DNA from: Tupaia tana
Lineage: Eukaryota; Chordata; Mammalia; Scandentia; Tupaiidae
Assembly: GCA_026018925.1 (NCBI GenBank)
Contig: JAKSZU010000026.1
Location: 18,467,127-18,531,126 of the forward strand
DNA length: 64,000 nucleotides
Direction of reading: 5' to 3'
Shown: positions 54,801 to 61,605 of the stretch, piece by piece
How the letters are laid out: each line of letters opens with the position of its first letter
Position numbering within the stretch: position 1 is the stretch's first letter
Position numbers and translations under genes: made by a program
Notes under the pieces: generated by a model
Database searches by the model: none
What the model was told of the DNA's origin: nothing
What the model saw: only the letters and a program-made list of their open reading frames with translations

Positions 54801-57800
54801 GTCTTCGTAGACTTCAACAGCGAGGAGGAAGTGAAGAAGGCTCTGAAGTGCAACCGGGAGTACATGGGTGAGGACGCCTGGGCTGGGTGCCATCCCAGTG
54901 GGTGCCGGGTTCGCTGGTGCAGTCAGACTCCGTCGGCTCTTGCCGAGTGCTCTGGGCCGGACACGCCCTGGCCCTCGGACATAGCAGCCAGCACACAGAC
55001 CCCCGTCCCTGGCCTGGGAGCCAACCCAGAGTAAACGTGCAGAGAGGGCAAGAGGCGGGCCGTAATTCGGAAGGCGGATGTGAGGGGCAGCTGTGGACAG
55101 CCCAGACAGGACTCGGGGAGGCTGGGTGGAGGGGGCACCTTAAGCTGATTATGCTGCTCGGGCCTCCCTGAAGGGGTGTCCTGCAAAATCCTGGAGTCTA
55201 GGAAGCAGTTGAGGCTACACTGGGCGGGGCGACCAGTCAGAGCGACAGCAAGTGTCAGTTCTGGATTAGGAGATCTGAGCTGCGTCCAAGGGTGTATCTT
55301 GTTTGTTTTTTCTCCTTTTTGAGTTTTTGCTATAGGGCATGTGCACTCTCCAGACAGAAAGCGAGAAATCATCCCCCAAGTGATGGCCACACCGTAATCC
55401 CTTCTTGGGATTTTGGGTGTGCTTGCATATGTCACTGGCGTGAATTTACACCCTCCAGGTCTGGGACTCGAACCATGGTTGACTATGTAGGAGTCCAGTG
55501 ACGTAACCATTATGCCATCTGCTGACCCCAGTTTCTGACCCATCTCTGGCATGGGCTTGTGAATCCGCTCCAGCCAGGACCTTCGCAAGGCCCTGAATTG
55601 TGCCAGGGAAGCTGTGAGCAGGGCAGGGGGCAGGTGTTTACTGAGCACCTGGGGAGGCTAGGTGGTGATCACAGATCAATCAGACACACCAGGCCGGTAA
55701 ACAGCCTCCAGCCGGTGATTGTCCAGGCCGGGCTGTCACAGAGCAAGTGCCCAGCATCTGGGGGCTACGTCCGTGACCTGGGATGGCCCAGGCAGGCTGC
55801 TTCAGGGTTGCAGCCAAACTTGGAGGGCGAGCTAGATTTGAACCCTCAGGTTCTGGCTAGGCATCAGCCCACGTGCCGCCTGCCCACAGAGCTTAGTGTG
55901 GGTCACACCAGGTCCAGCCACCTTGGCCACAGTGTCCGGAAGGCAGCAAGGATGGGTTTGGAACCTCCGGCAAGCTCGAGGCTGCCGTCCCGGAATCCTG
56001 ACTCTTTTCCTCGTGTAGGGGGACGCTACATTGAGGTGTTCCGGGAGAAGAACGTCCCCACAACCAAGGGCCCCCCGAAGAACAGCGCCAGAACCTGGCA
56101 AGGCCGCACGCTTGGGGAGGACGAAGAGGAAGAGGACCTGGCCGACTCCGGGAGGCTCTTCGTGCGGAACCTGCCCTACACCAGCACCGAGGAGGACCTG
56201 GAAAAGCTCTTCTCCAAATACGGTAGGGGTGGGGCCTCGGCCTGCTGCACGCACGGTTAACACAGCGACTGCAGGAGCAGGGCTCCGACTCAGACGTCCT
56301 GGGTTCAAGTCCCTGATTGCCTCCCCTTCACTCTTGCTCTTGGGCCGATGACGCCACCTGTCTCTGCAGTTTTCTGTTTATAAAACGGGGCTGCAAAGAC
56401 TCAGTGATACGCTGGTACAGGGCTGAGCAGAGCAGGCCGTGCAGGGTGGCATTACGGGCCCCTTCTGCCATCTGGGCTTTCCCAGCTCGGCGCTGACATG
56501 CGGGTGCACTTTCCCAAGACACTCCTTGACGTCCACACCGAGGCTGCTCAGTCTGCACTTCGGGGTCTGGCCCTTGGCCTCTGGTCTTCGTGTCCACATG
56601 GAGCACCCAGACAGGCCTGACAGTAGCACTTACAGCATCATCTCCCTTGTTATGATTGCTCAGGCCGAATGTGATGGCCTGGAGTTCCTCGTGACCGCCC
56701 AGGGCTGCAGTTGTCTGCAGGTGACGGTCTTTGGAGGGAGGGCCGGGTCCAAACCGGAGGACAAGGTCTCACCTCGTTTGTGTCTGCAGTGCCTCCGCAC
56801 ATGCTTACAGGCTCGCTGTGGGGGTCCAGAGGGGTTGCCCAAGCACCAGCTGTGGGCCACAATGTTTGACCCATCATCGGGCAAGGCAGTGTGGCCTCCC
56901 AGCCCATGTCCATGCCCTCCTGCTTGCCGGGTGCTTCCACAGGCCTGGGGCCCTGACTTACACAGCAGGGCTGGGCAGGAGAGGGCTCGTCCACTGGGAA
57001 GAGAAGACCCAGAGGGGAGACTGGCACACCCTCGTGTTCGGCGTGGAAACCAGTGCAGGAAGCCGTGGTTTAGTTTGAGAGTGACCACGTCGCAGCCAGC
57101 GCCGGGGTGGCGTGGACTACAGCTGGCCCTGCTCAGTCCCCTGTGCTGTGGGCACAGGAACCCACAGATCTGCCAGGCACTCCCGTGCCATTTCATAGCT
57201 GAGGAGACTGAGGTACGTGGAGACAGAGGTTTGTCCAGGTCAGGCCACGCATGGACAGAGCTGGGATCCAGCCCGGAGCCTCTGCGCTTAGGTTAGACAC
57301 GAGGGACTGTGCGATGCCACCCGTGACCTTCGCAGTGGTCTCCCGGCTGGTACACACGCCGTGTTCGCCCCCTGGTGCAGCCGTGGCTGACCCCCAACAG
57401 CATCAGAGGTGCCCCGCCAGGGCCCCGAGCTCAGCCCGCCCACCCGAGACTCGCTTCTGTCCTCAGGGCCCGTGTCCGAGCTCCACTACCCCATCGACAG
57501 CCTGACCAAAAAGCCCAAGGGCTTTGCCTTCGTCACCTTCATGTTCCCCGAGCACGCCGTGAAGGCCTACGCAGAGGTGGACGGGCAGGTGTTCCAGGTA
57601 AGAGGGCTGGGGCCCGTGTCCCGGCCTCGAGGGGTTGGGAGAGGCCACGCGTGTGCTTGTCTGCGTTTGGGGCCTAAACATACATGGCGGCTTGCTGAAC
57701 CGTTGTCTCACGTGACTTCTAGAAGGTGGGAATCTCCGTGAGACCAGGGGTCTGTTCGTGTCTGTTCGCGGAGCTGTGGCACCTCAAATGCGGCCCAACC

Positions 57801-60536
57801 CAGAGTTACCGCTTGGCCACCTTTGTGGGGCGAATAAAGGACATTTTGAGACAGGCGTGCTCAAACGGCCACCGGAGGGTGGAAGAGACCGCTCTTCTTC
57901 CCAGTGTTGCCAAGTCCTCGTCCTCTCTCGGTGCTCATCCTCGGCCCCAGGTGGCCTCATCTCCTGTGTTCCTGGTTCTCGTTCATTCGTTCATGGCTGG
58001 TCGGCGTCCGCATGGTTCTCACTGGCCTGCGCGGGCCGGTGGCCTCGGGATCTTTCTCTCTGATTCTTCCCTCCAGTCGGGGCTTCGGGCCTGGGCCAGC
58101 GTGCCCGCGGCAGCAGCGTCATCCCGGGGTGGGGTGTAGCCGCATCTCCCTGCCTGCCTGAGAGTGGGGCTTTCGCCCACCCCGTTTCTTGTCCCTGCAG
58201 GGCCGGATGCTCCACATCTTACCTTCCACCATCAAGAAGGAAGCCAGCGAGGAGGCCAACACCCCGGGGTCTTCGTCTTACAAGAAGAAGAAGGAAGCTA
58301 AGGACAAAGCCAACAGCTCCAGGTCCTTGTTTTTTTTTGTTGTTGTTGTTGTTAAGAGATTTTTGCCATCGGGCGTGTGCACTTGCTGGAGAGACAGAGA
58401 GACAGAAAGTGAGAGATCGCCGCCCCCCAGGGGGATGGCCTCACTGCAGTCCTGTCTCCTCCATTCTCCTCTTGGGATTTTGGGCACGCACGCACTCGCA
58501 CATGGCATGAGTTTCAAGCCTTCAGCTCCGGGACTGGAACTATGGTCAGCCATGTAGGAGTCCAGCGTCTTAACCGCTACACCATCTGCTGGCCCCTCCA
58601 GGTCCTTCTCACTCATTCGTGGCCTCTGAGTCCCAGCCCAAGGGCCTGCTGTCCTTGTTACACTGTCCGAGTTCTCTGACACCCCCGATGGGTCTAGTCC
58701 CTGACTACGCTGAGCCTCAGTGTCCTCATCTGTAAAACGGGGAGAATGGTAGACAGCCTGGCGGTGGTGGCCTAGGAGGGATTAAGGAGTTGCTACCTGG
58801 GGAGTGCGTAGTCCCTGGCGCAGGTAGGCCTTCAGGATCGTCAGTCATCGCCGCCTCTGTCTGGCAGTTCTCTCTACGTAGCCCATGACAGGGAAGCTTG
58901 GGTGGGGTATGGAGAGACCGGGCTGGGAGCCCATTTCCTCCAGGTGGGACCTGATAACGCCTCCCGTCCTCTCACCTCCCTGCTCTGCCTCCACCTCGCA
59001 GCTCTCACAACTGGAACACGCTGTTCATGGGGCCGAACGCCGTGGCCGATGCCATCGCTCAGAAGTACAACGCCACCAAGAGCCAAGTGTTCGACCACGT
59101 GAGTGAGGGGCCACCCCGGTCGCCCCAGCTCTGGGCCAAACGCAAGAGAGCAAGTGAGGGCGGTCGTGCCGTGTCATCCACAGGATAAGGCCTCTGGCAC
59201 TGAAGTCGCAGTCGCGGGGTCCCCTAGGCCTCCCAGAGACTTTGGGATAGGGCGGGGCTTCTCCGAGCCCTCCCGGGAAACCCCCCTTATGCCCCGGCCC
59301 CAGCTCCTTTGCTCTTGCATGGGGTCTCCCCAGAGCCAGGCCTCACAGGGCCGTCCCCTGGTGACCAAGCGTCCACTGTGCCACAGCGTCAGTGTGTGAT
59401 CTTCTCACAACAGCCTGTGAGGCAGGGGCGCTTCTGTCTCCGAATTCCAAGAGAGGGAACCGAGGCCTGAGGACACGGAGTGGCCAGACCTGAGTCACAG
59501 GGAGGCGTCAGTGGCTCCCCGCCCCTGCTCCTCCTCTTCCAAGCCTAACGTTCTTCCTGATTTTTCCCATATCCACCTAACCCACGTCACACACATTTTA
59601 GATTTTATTTTGTATACCCAAGTACACAACGCGATGTTTTTACAGACACACGGATAGTGAAGGAATTACTGTGGGCCAGCACGTTAACGTATTCATTCTC
59701 TCGCATACTTACCCCTTTTTTTCCTGTAGCAACAGAACTGAAAATCTAGTCTTTCAGCAAAAGTCTGGCACGAATATGATGAAATGTATTCCTCTTGCGG
59801 AACCGCGGGTCTCTAGGCCCAGCTCCATGCCTGCTACTTAACGTTCTTTACACTTTGTATCCGGGTGTATAAAAGCATGAACCATACTTTGTACACTGCT
59901 TGTATTCTTTAGAAGTATACTTTGTATAAAGTGTATCTTTCTGTAAAGTGTACTTGGGGAAAGTAACTTTACATGTAGTACAAGTGTGCTCAGATACAGT
60001 ATCCAGTACTTTTACTTTGTATAAGGTAAAAAAAAAATACTATGTCTCATGTATGCTCCATACCCATGTACCTTCTCTGAAAGCAAAGTATCTTCATTTA
60101 GCCAGCAGCTGGGTCCATCTGAGTTCAGCAAAGCCTGGGAGTGTTTGCCAGGCCCCAGCAGAGGGTGTGGACATGGCTCATAAGCTCGCTGGCCCTTTTT
60201 CTGTCTTCCCCCTCTTCCCAACACTCAAGGTCAGCACGTTCTAAGCAGGAGCCACATAGAGAACGTGTATAGAGTTCACTTTTTTTTTTTTTAAGAGACT
60301 TTTGCTATAGGGTATGTGTGATCACTGGAGAGACAGAGAGGGAGGGCGTAAGTGAGAAATCACCCCCCAGGGGAGGATGGCCACTCTGTAGTCCCTTCTC
60401 TTCCATTCCCCTCTTGGGATTTTGGGCACACACGCACGGGCACCCAGCATGTTTTTTTGTAAGCTGCTGTGTCCAAGACTCGAACTGCAGTCAACTATGT
60501 GTAACTCCAGTGATGTAACCATTACATTATCTGCTG

Positions 60537-60571
<35 letters not shown>

Positions 60572-61605
60572 GGAGAGATTTTTGCTATAAGGCACGTGCA
60601 CTCACCAGAGAGACAGAGACAGAGAGTCAGTCAGAAAGTGAGAACTCACCCCCTGGGGGGTGGCCATGCCACAATCCCTTCTTCTTCATTCTCCTCTCAG
60701 AATTTTGGGCATGTATGCACACGTGCCCAGCATGAGTTTTAAGCAGCCGGGTCCGGGACTCGAACCACAGTTGACCATGTGGGAGTCCAGCGATATAACC
60801 ATTACGCCATCCAATGCTCCTTAGTACTCACATTTTTAAGAAGCAAAGAGAGACAGGTGAAATTAATTTTAGTAATATGCCTTATTTAACTCGATGTATA
60901 GAACGTGGTTTCATTAACATACAAGGAAGTATAAGCTGTTTGTGATCTCTCTTTCTCACTAAATCCAGTGTGTGTGTTGGGTCATCAGCTGGCGCTCAGC
61001 AGCTGTGCAGTCATAGCCGCCATAGCCAGCAGCCCGGCTCTAGCCCCAGCCACCTGGGCCAGGCTGCAGCTGCTTTCATTCCCACAGGTGCTCCCTGAGC
61101 CCAGGATATACAGCTGCACCCAGAACAGAACCAGGCTCTCTCCCAGTGCCTTCAAGTGCGCTGGAAGACACTGGCATCAGGGCGGTGTAGCGGGTGTGGA
61201 CATGCCCCCAGGGGTGGGCTGTTCAGTGACAAGAATGAGGACGTGACTGACTGGGAGTGGGAGGAGCAGCAAGGGGACCTGCAGGGCTGGAGTGGAAGGA
61301 GTGAGGGAGGGACACTGTGGGGTCCTGGCTGTGCTGTGACCTGTGGGAAGCCAGCATCTTTGGGGGCGTCAAATCCACATGAGCAGGGAGGGGCCACGTC
61401 GTAGCCAGCCTCGATCCAAGCCTGGCCTGTTGAGAACCTGTGGGTACTGGCACCCGCTTGGCAGTCATTCGGCCTCTTCTTTCCTCTCGCACAGGAGACC
61501 AAGGGCAGCGTGGCTGTGCGCATGGCCCTGGGGGAGACCCAGCTCGTCCAGGAGGTCCGGCAGTTCCTCATCGACCACGGGGTCTGCCTGGATTCATTCA
61601 GCCAG
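39481..61605 (+). CDS. RBM19: RBM19, exons 1-14 (3' part outside the window)
   Basis: RBM19 (yeast Mrd1, zebrafish npo) is a nucleolar RNA-binding protein with six RRMs that acts on the pre-rRNA in the small-subunit processome and is required for 18S rRNA maturation. The 14 exons here join in frame to 578 codons beginning MSRLIVKNLPNG. RRM1 spans about residues 2-78 (RNP2 LIVKNL 4-9, RNP1 KFGFIGFK 43-50). RRM2 spans about 293-368 (RNP2-like VKLRGA 295-300, RNP1 GYVFVDFN 333-340). RRM3 spans about 402-480 (LFVRNL 403-408, KGFAFVTF 442-449). Between RRM1 and RRM2 lie acidic serine-rich segments (SDSDSDSGQESEEE and SSSSEEESEDE); after RRM3 a KKKK-containing stretch and the conserved NWNTLFMGPNAVADAI block. 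Identity to the human protein is high by recall. RRM4-6 and the stop lie beyond 64000. All introns begin GT and end AG, and all phases agree. Confidence 0.97.
39846..40077 (+). repeat. L2/MIR-like remnant in intron 1
   Basis: AGAACCTGGCCTATGGTAGGC followed by ATTTAATAAA near 40035-40070 is an L2-type 3' end. 39982-39998 holds a ~10-bp G run within a G/A tract. The upstream part is not assigned. Confidence 0.4.
40078..40240 (+). mobile_element. tRNA-head SINE, short form, RBM19 intron 1
   Basis: Head GGGGCTGGCAGGTGACATGG; B box GGTTCGAGTCCC intact; tail TGGTCAAATTTAAAATAATAATAATCATA. Confidence 0.88.
40192..40417 (+). repeat. 113-bp tandem duplication of a SINE tail and its flank
   Basis: The segment from the SINE's GTCAAATTTAAAA to ATGAGGACACTTTTAAAA recurs directly as GCCAAATTAAAA to ATAAGGAGACTTTTAAAA. 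The anchor GCCAGATAAA occurs at 40247 and GCCAGATAAA again at 40360. Confidence 0.7.
40397..40524. mobile_element. Palindromic MITE, second family, eroded
   Basis: AAGGAGACTTTTAAAATTAATG at the left and GTGAACTTTTTGGAGACCCC at the right, with TGGTGCACAAATC inside and a long T run. Third copy of the family at 3203 and 24087. Confidence 0.5.
40625..41090 (+). repeat. MIR split by a SINE, intron 1
   Basis: Left half GACAGGTGCTATTCCAGGTGC and TAATTTAATCCTTACC; right half GGTAAATAAATGAAG, TGACTTACCTGAGGTCACAC. The MIR is contiguous once the SINE at 40738-40992 is removed. Confidence 0.7.
40738..40992 (-). mobile_element. tRNA-head SINE, long form, in MIR, intron 1
   Basis: Minus-strand head GGGGACCAGCAGATGGTGTAATGG; degraded B box; TTTTTTTTCGAGAGAG left end. 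Confidence 0.88.
41190..41640 (+). repeat. L2-like remnant, intron 1
   Basis: Order AAGATGTGGTCCCCATTTTATG, GCAGGGAGTGAAATTTG, GAATGAAGAGGAGTTAGCCC and ACCTCAGGGGAAGAG resembles a long L2 3' remnant. Diverged; assigned by layout. Confidence 0.4.
41964..42243 (-). mobile_element. tRNA-head SINE, long form, intron 1
   Basis: Perfect 14-bp TSD TCATGATCTGTGTT (41950-41963 and 42244-42257). Minus-strand head GGGACCAGCAATTAGCGTAATGG. The tail carries a (GTTT)n insert and the body a (CAGA)n run. Confidence 0.93.
42258..42614. other. Intron 1 sequence, no feature recognised
   Basis: Nothing beyond ordinary intronic sequence. Confidence 0.3.
42615..42945 (+). repeat. Three tandem copies of a ~110-bp unit (start of MLT1)
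   Basis: Units begin CTTGACCAGATTGTC (42615), CTTGACCAGATTGGC (42724) and CTTGAGCAGATTAGT (42835), spacing 109 and 111 bp. Each contains GTTAGTTTC-type sequence, a CTACTGTAACAG block (eroded to TTAGTGTAACAG in unit 3) and TAGTAGCGGAAAC-type sequence. Only the third unit continues into the rest of the LTR. Confidence 0.85.
42640..43620 (+). mobile_element. MLT1-type LTR, intron 1, split by a SINE
   Basis: After the triplicated start it continues GGGAGGTCAGAAATCCTGAAG, GTCCTTCTGGAGGCC, GGATAATCCAGAATAAACTTC; then the SINE at 43226-43513; then TTCACTTAATCACATCCAC, AATTCCTTTTGCCACATAA and AGGAATTAGGATGTAGACACC. Old solitary LTR relic without coding sequence. Confidence 0.75.
43226..43513 (+). 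mobile_element. tRNA-head SINE, long form, in MLT1, intron 1
   Basis: Head GGGGAGCAACAGATAATATAGCAG is atypical; B box GGTTCGAGTCCC intact; AAAAGAAAAGAAAG-type tail. Confidence 0.87.
44017..44199 (+). CDS. RBM19: RBM19 exon 2
   Basis: Acceptor TTTCTGTCCTAG at 44016; 61 codons MKEERFRQLF to DTSRIT; donor GTGAGC at 44200, phase 0. Holds most of RRM1, including RNP1 KFGFIGFK. Confidence 0.97.
44200..44915. other. RBM19 intron 2, 5' part
   Basis: 44640-44730 (GGAACCTGGGG, CAGGAAAGCTTCCTGGAGG) looks like an L2 remnant. Otherwise no feature. Confidence 0.35.
44916..45175 (+). mobile_element. tRNA-head SINE, long form, intron 2
   Basis: Head GGACCAGCACATGGTGTAGCGG; degraded B box; tail AAAAAACCTTTAAAAG. 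Confidence 0.87.
45255..45524 (-). mobile_element. tRNA-head SINE, long form, intron 2
   Basis: Minus-strand head GGGCCAGGAGTTGGAGTAATGG; TTTTTTTATTTTATTTTTTTAAGGGG left end. Confidence 0.9.
46163..46340 (+). mobile_element. tRNA-head SINE, long form, 5'-truncated, intron 2
   Basis: Starts at GGGCTTAAACTCACGCTGG without the tRNA head. Ends CCCTATAACAAAAATCTC about 85 bp before exon 3. Confidence 0.85.
46425..46544 (+). CDS. RBM19: RBM19 exon 3
   Basis: Acceptor CTCCCGTGCAG; 40 codons starting VEFCKSFGDP and ending ETKK; donor AAA|GTACGA at 46545, weak at the exon edge. Completes RRM1 beta-4. Confidence 0.95.
46717..46752 (+). CDS. RBM19: RBM19 exon 4, 12-codon microexon
   Basis: Acceptor CTGCTTTCAG; DGKKKVAGELQE; donor GAG|GTGAGT. 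Aligns with the KKKKVAGQLE segment of the human protein. Basic linker after RRM1. Confidence 0.94.
47043..47241 (+). CDS. RBM19: RBM19 exon 5
   Basis: Acceptor GGCTCCCCCAG; LKEDAEFQEFLSVHQ through the acidic SDSDSDSGQESEEE to EDLA plus one base; donor G|GTGAGC, phase 1. Confidence 0.96.
47396..47700 (+). repeat. L2-like remnant, intron 5
   Basis: GACTACTGAGCACCGACAGC, CAGGCACTGCTGTGGGCACC, CAGAGCCCTGCACCCTGGAG and GGGAGGGCCTCATGGAGG follow the usual L2 order. Confidence 0.5.
48010..48240 (+). mobile_element. tRNA-head SINE, strongly diverged, intron 5
   Basis: GGCTCCACGGCCCAGTGG, GGTTCAAATTCCAGACC, ACATGTCAGGCGTGCGTGCC and GCACGTGCACGCCCTGTAAC keep the order of the family, with low identity and an altered head. 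Confidence 0.6.
48510..48772 (+). CDS. RBM19: RBM19 exon 6
   Basis: Acceptor GTTTTCCCAG; begins with two bases completing a Glu codon, then EEDPQPKAAVQKELSDMDYL, an acidic SSSSEEESEDE stretch and PGKKTPQEAKAK; donor AAG|GTGCGT, phase 0. Low-complexity acidic linker, the least conserved part of the protein. Confidence 0.96.
49000..49230 (+). repeat. MIR, intron 6
   Basis: CATCTCACAGGCGAGGAAAC, GAGCCATTGCCCGAGG and GGATCGGGACTCTAGCCC match MIR 3' layout. Confidence 0.55.
49231..50231. other. RBM19 intron 6, 3' part
   Basis: GC-rich intron sequence. Overlapping open frames (for example 49724-50338) have no conserved motif and cross the exon 7 acceptor, so they are chance frames. Confidence 0.45.
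50232..50312 (+). CDS. RBM19: RBM19 exon 7
   Basis: Acceptor GATCACCTAG; 27 codons TEKPANQREP to FNVTE; donor GAG|GTATGT, phase 0. Contains the VKLRGA RNP2 strand of RRM2. Confidence 0.96.
50313..50871. other. RBM19 intron 7, 5' part
   Basis: 50570-50720 (GGCCTTGGTGATCAGCATGG, CTGTTGCAATAAAACTTTATT) includes a probable L2/old-repeat fragment. No other feature. Confidence 0.35.
50872..51118 (-). mobile_element. tRNA-head SINE, long form, intron 7
   Basis: Minus-strand head GGATCAGCAGTTAGTGTAATGG; AAAAATCAC / AAGAATCAC flanks as TSD. Confidence 0.9.
51449..51600 (+). mobile_element. tRNA-head SINE, short form, intron 7
   Basis: Head GGGGCCAGCAGGTGGCAGGG; B box GGTTCGAGTCC; body CTCTCTCTCCCCCC; tail GATTAAAAATAAATAAA. 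Confidence 0.9.
51603..51916 (-). mobile_element. tRNA-head SINE, long form, inserted in a SINE tail, intron 7
   Basis: Inserted in inverse orientation into the tail of the short copy just left (TTAAAAATAA / GTAAAAATAA flanks). The palindrome has expanded to a C run then GAGGGGGGG (about 51707-51727), and the CpG-rich linker has become a (CA)n tract at 51786-51818. Confidence 0.92.
52055..52191 (-). mobile_element. tRNA-head SINE, short form, intron 7
   Basis: Minus-strand head GGGGCCAGCAGGTGGCGTGG, the best CTCF-like core match in the window. The 3' end carries the GCTACAGAGCACGTGCAC segment normally seen in the long form, so it may be a hybrid or internally deleted long copy. Confidence 0.85.
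52898..53150 (+). mobile_element. tRNA-head SINE, long form, intron 7
   Basis: Head GGGAGCTGGAGGTGGCATGG; GTTCAAGTCCC B box; ends about 220 bp before exon 8. Confidence 0.87.
53373..53451 (+). CDS. RBM19: RBM19 exon 8
   Basis: Acceptor TTTTTCTTCTTACAG with a strong pyrimidine tract; KNVTEFLAPLKPVAIRIVRN to GNKT plus one base; donor GTAAGA, phase 1. Central part of RRM2. Confidence 0.96.
53524..53780 (-). mobile_element. tRNA-head SINE, long form, intron 8
   Basis: Perfect 12-bp TSD AATGGGGGAGAG (53512-53523 and 53781-53792). Minus-strand head GGGACCAGCAGTGGGCGTAATG. Inserted only ~70 bp after the exon 8 donor. Confidence 0.93.
53808..53945 (-). mobile_element. tRNA-head SINE, long form, head missing, intron 8
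   Basis: TTTTTGCTATAGGGCATGTG through CAATCCTTCTTCTCCATG; the tRNA part is absent. Confidence 0.82.
53946..54795. other. RBM19 intron 8, 3' part
   Basis: GC-rich sequence with a run of 11 G near 54645-54655. 54270-54420 has an MIR/L2-like texture. No exon other than exon 9 is supported. Confidence 0.4.
54796..54867 (+). CDS. RBM19: RBM19 exon 9
   Basis: Acceptor CCCCTCTCAG; completes a Gly codon, then YVFVDFNSEEEVKKALKCNR, EYM plus one base; donor G|GTGAGG, phase 1. Carries RNP1 of RRM2. Confidence 0.96.
54868..55295. other. RBM19 intron 9, 5' part
   Basis: No recognised element. Confidence 0.3.
55296..55527 (-). mobile_element. tRNA-head SINE, long form with internal deletions, intron 9
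   Basis: Minus-strand head GGGGTCAGCAGATGGCATAATGG; the ATGGAGGAG block is missing. Confidence 0.86.
56019..56222 (+). CDS. RBM19: RBM19 exon 10
   Basis: Acceptor TTCCTCGTGTAG; GGRYIEVFREKN, a Gly/Pro/Lys linker, EDEEEEDLADSG, then GRLFVRNLPYTSTEEDLEKL to SKYG (one base); donor G|GTAGGG, phase 1. Ends RRM2 and begins RRM3. Confidence 0.97.
56223..57466. other. RBM19 intron 10
   Basis: SINE-free. MIR traces at 57165-57290 (AGCTGAGGAGACTGAGG, AGAGCTGGGATCCAGCCC) and possibly 56240-56420. The 285-codon open frame at 56439-57296 has no conserved motif and no splice context, so it is a chance frame in GC-rich DNA. Confidence 0.5.
57467..57597 (+). CDS. RBM19: RBM19 exon 11
   Basis: Acceptor TTCTGTCCTCAG; GPVSELHYPIDSLTKKPKGF, AFVTFMFPEHAVKAY, ending GQVFQ; donor CAG|GTAAGA, phase 0. 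RNP1 of RRM3. Confidence 0.97.
57598..58200. other. RBM19 intron 11
   Basis: No repeat or extra exon recognised. Confidence 0.4.
58201..58322 (+). CDS. RBM19: RBM19 exon 12
   Basis: Acceptor TTGTCCCTGCAG; GRMLHILPSTIKKEASEEAN, a SSSYKKKKEAKDK stretch, NSS plus two bases; donor CCAG|GTCCTT at 58323, phase 2. The donor is weak (positions +3 to +6 are CCTT, not RAGT) and is followed after 7 bp by the T-rich end of an antisense SINE. The last bases of this exon are part of the SINE's target-site duplication. Confidence 0.93.
58329..58595 (-). mobile_element. tRNA-head SINE, long form, abutting the exon 12 donor
   Basis: Perfect 12-bp TSD CTCCAGGTCCTT at 58317-58328 and 58596-58607. The first copy covers the last 6 exon bases and the first 6 intron bases. 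Antisense, with TTTTTTTTTGTTGTTGTTG immediately after the donor. Minus-strand head GGGGCCAGCAGATGGTGTAG. Confidence 0.94.
58596..58607 (+). promoter_or_regulatory. Duplicated, decoy 5' splice site
   Basis: Second TSD copy, which repeats CCAG|GTCCTT at 58602, 279 bp (93 x 3) downstream of the real donor. Use of this site would retain the SINE; the RBM19 frame through the SINE meets TAG at 58555-58557, so such an mRNA would be truncated within the RRM3-RRM4 linker. Confidence 0.6.
58608..59001. other. RBM19 intron 12, 3' part
   Basis: MIR 3' fragment near 58700-58760 (GCCTCAGTGTCCTCATCTG, TAAAACGGGGAGAATGG). Confidence 0.5.
59002..59098 (+). CDS. RBM19: RBM19 exon 13
   Basis: Acceptor CTCCACCTCGCAG; completes a Ser codon, then SHNWNTLFMGPNAVADAIAQ, KYNATKSQVFDH; donor GTGAGT, phase 0. 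This NWNTLFMG block is conserved among RBM19/Mrd1 proteins between RRM3 and RRM4. Confidence 0.97.
59585..59830 (+). mobile_element. Old L1 3' UTR remnant (probable), intron 13
   Basis: TTGTATACCCAAGTACACAACG, TTAACGTATTCATTCTCTCG and TGTAGCAACAGAACTGAAAATC follow an L1M 3' UTR layout similar to 25461-25568. Confidence 0.45.
59835..60035 (+). repeat. Array of ACTTTGTATA-like repeats, intron 13
   Basis: At least six variants of ACTTTGTAT/ACTTTGTATAA within 200 bp (for example CACTTTGTATCC, ATACTTTGTACACTG, TATACTTTGTATAAAGTG, TTTTACTTTGTATAAGG) plus matching GTAAAGTGTAC inverted forms. Not part of a repeat family seen elsewhere in the window. Confidence 0.65.
60278..60540 (-). mobile_element. 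tRNA-head SINE, long form, intron 13
   Basis: Minus-strand head GGACCAGCAGATAATGTAATGG; T14 left end. Joined directly to the next copy. Confidence 0.9.
60541..60823 (-). mobile_element. tRNA-head SINE, long form, intron 13
   Basis: T28 left end begins where the previous copy's head ends, so the two sit in tandem in the same orientation. B box complement GGGACTCGAACC intact; head GGAGCATTGGATGGCGTAATGG altered. Confidence 0.9.
60824..61494. other. RBM19 intron 13, 3' part
   Basis: No recognised element; GC-rich over its last 400 bp. Confidence 0.35.
61495..61605 (+). CDS. RBM19: RBM19 exon 14
   Basis: Acceptor TCCTCTCGCACAG; 37 codons ETKGSVAVRMALGETQLVQE, VRQFLIDHGVCLDSFSQ; donor CAG|GTAGGA at 61606, phase 0. 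Last exon in the window; the next should begin with the Ala-Ala-Glu-Arg segment before RRM4, and I do not find it before 64000. Confidence 0.96.

Noticed and set aside
54923-55648. 241-codon minus-strand frame in intron 9
   Set aside because: Includes SINE sequence and has no conserved content.
56439-57296. 285-codon plus-strand frame in intron 10
   Set aside because: No conserved motif, spans an MIR fragment, no splice signals; chance frame in GC-rich intron.
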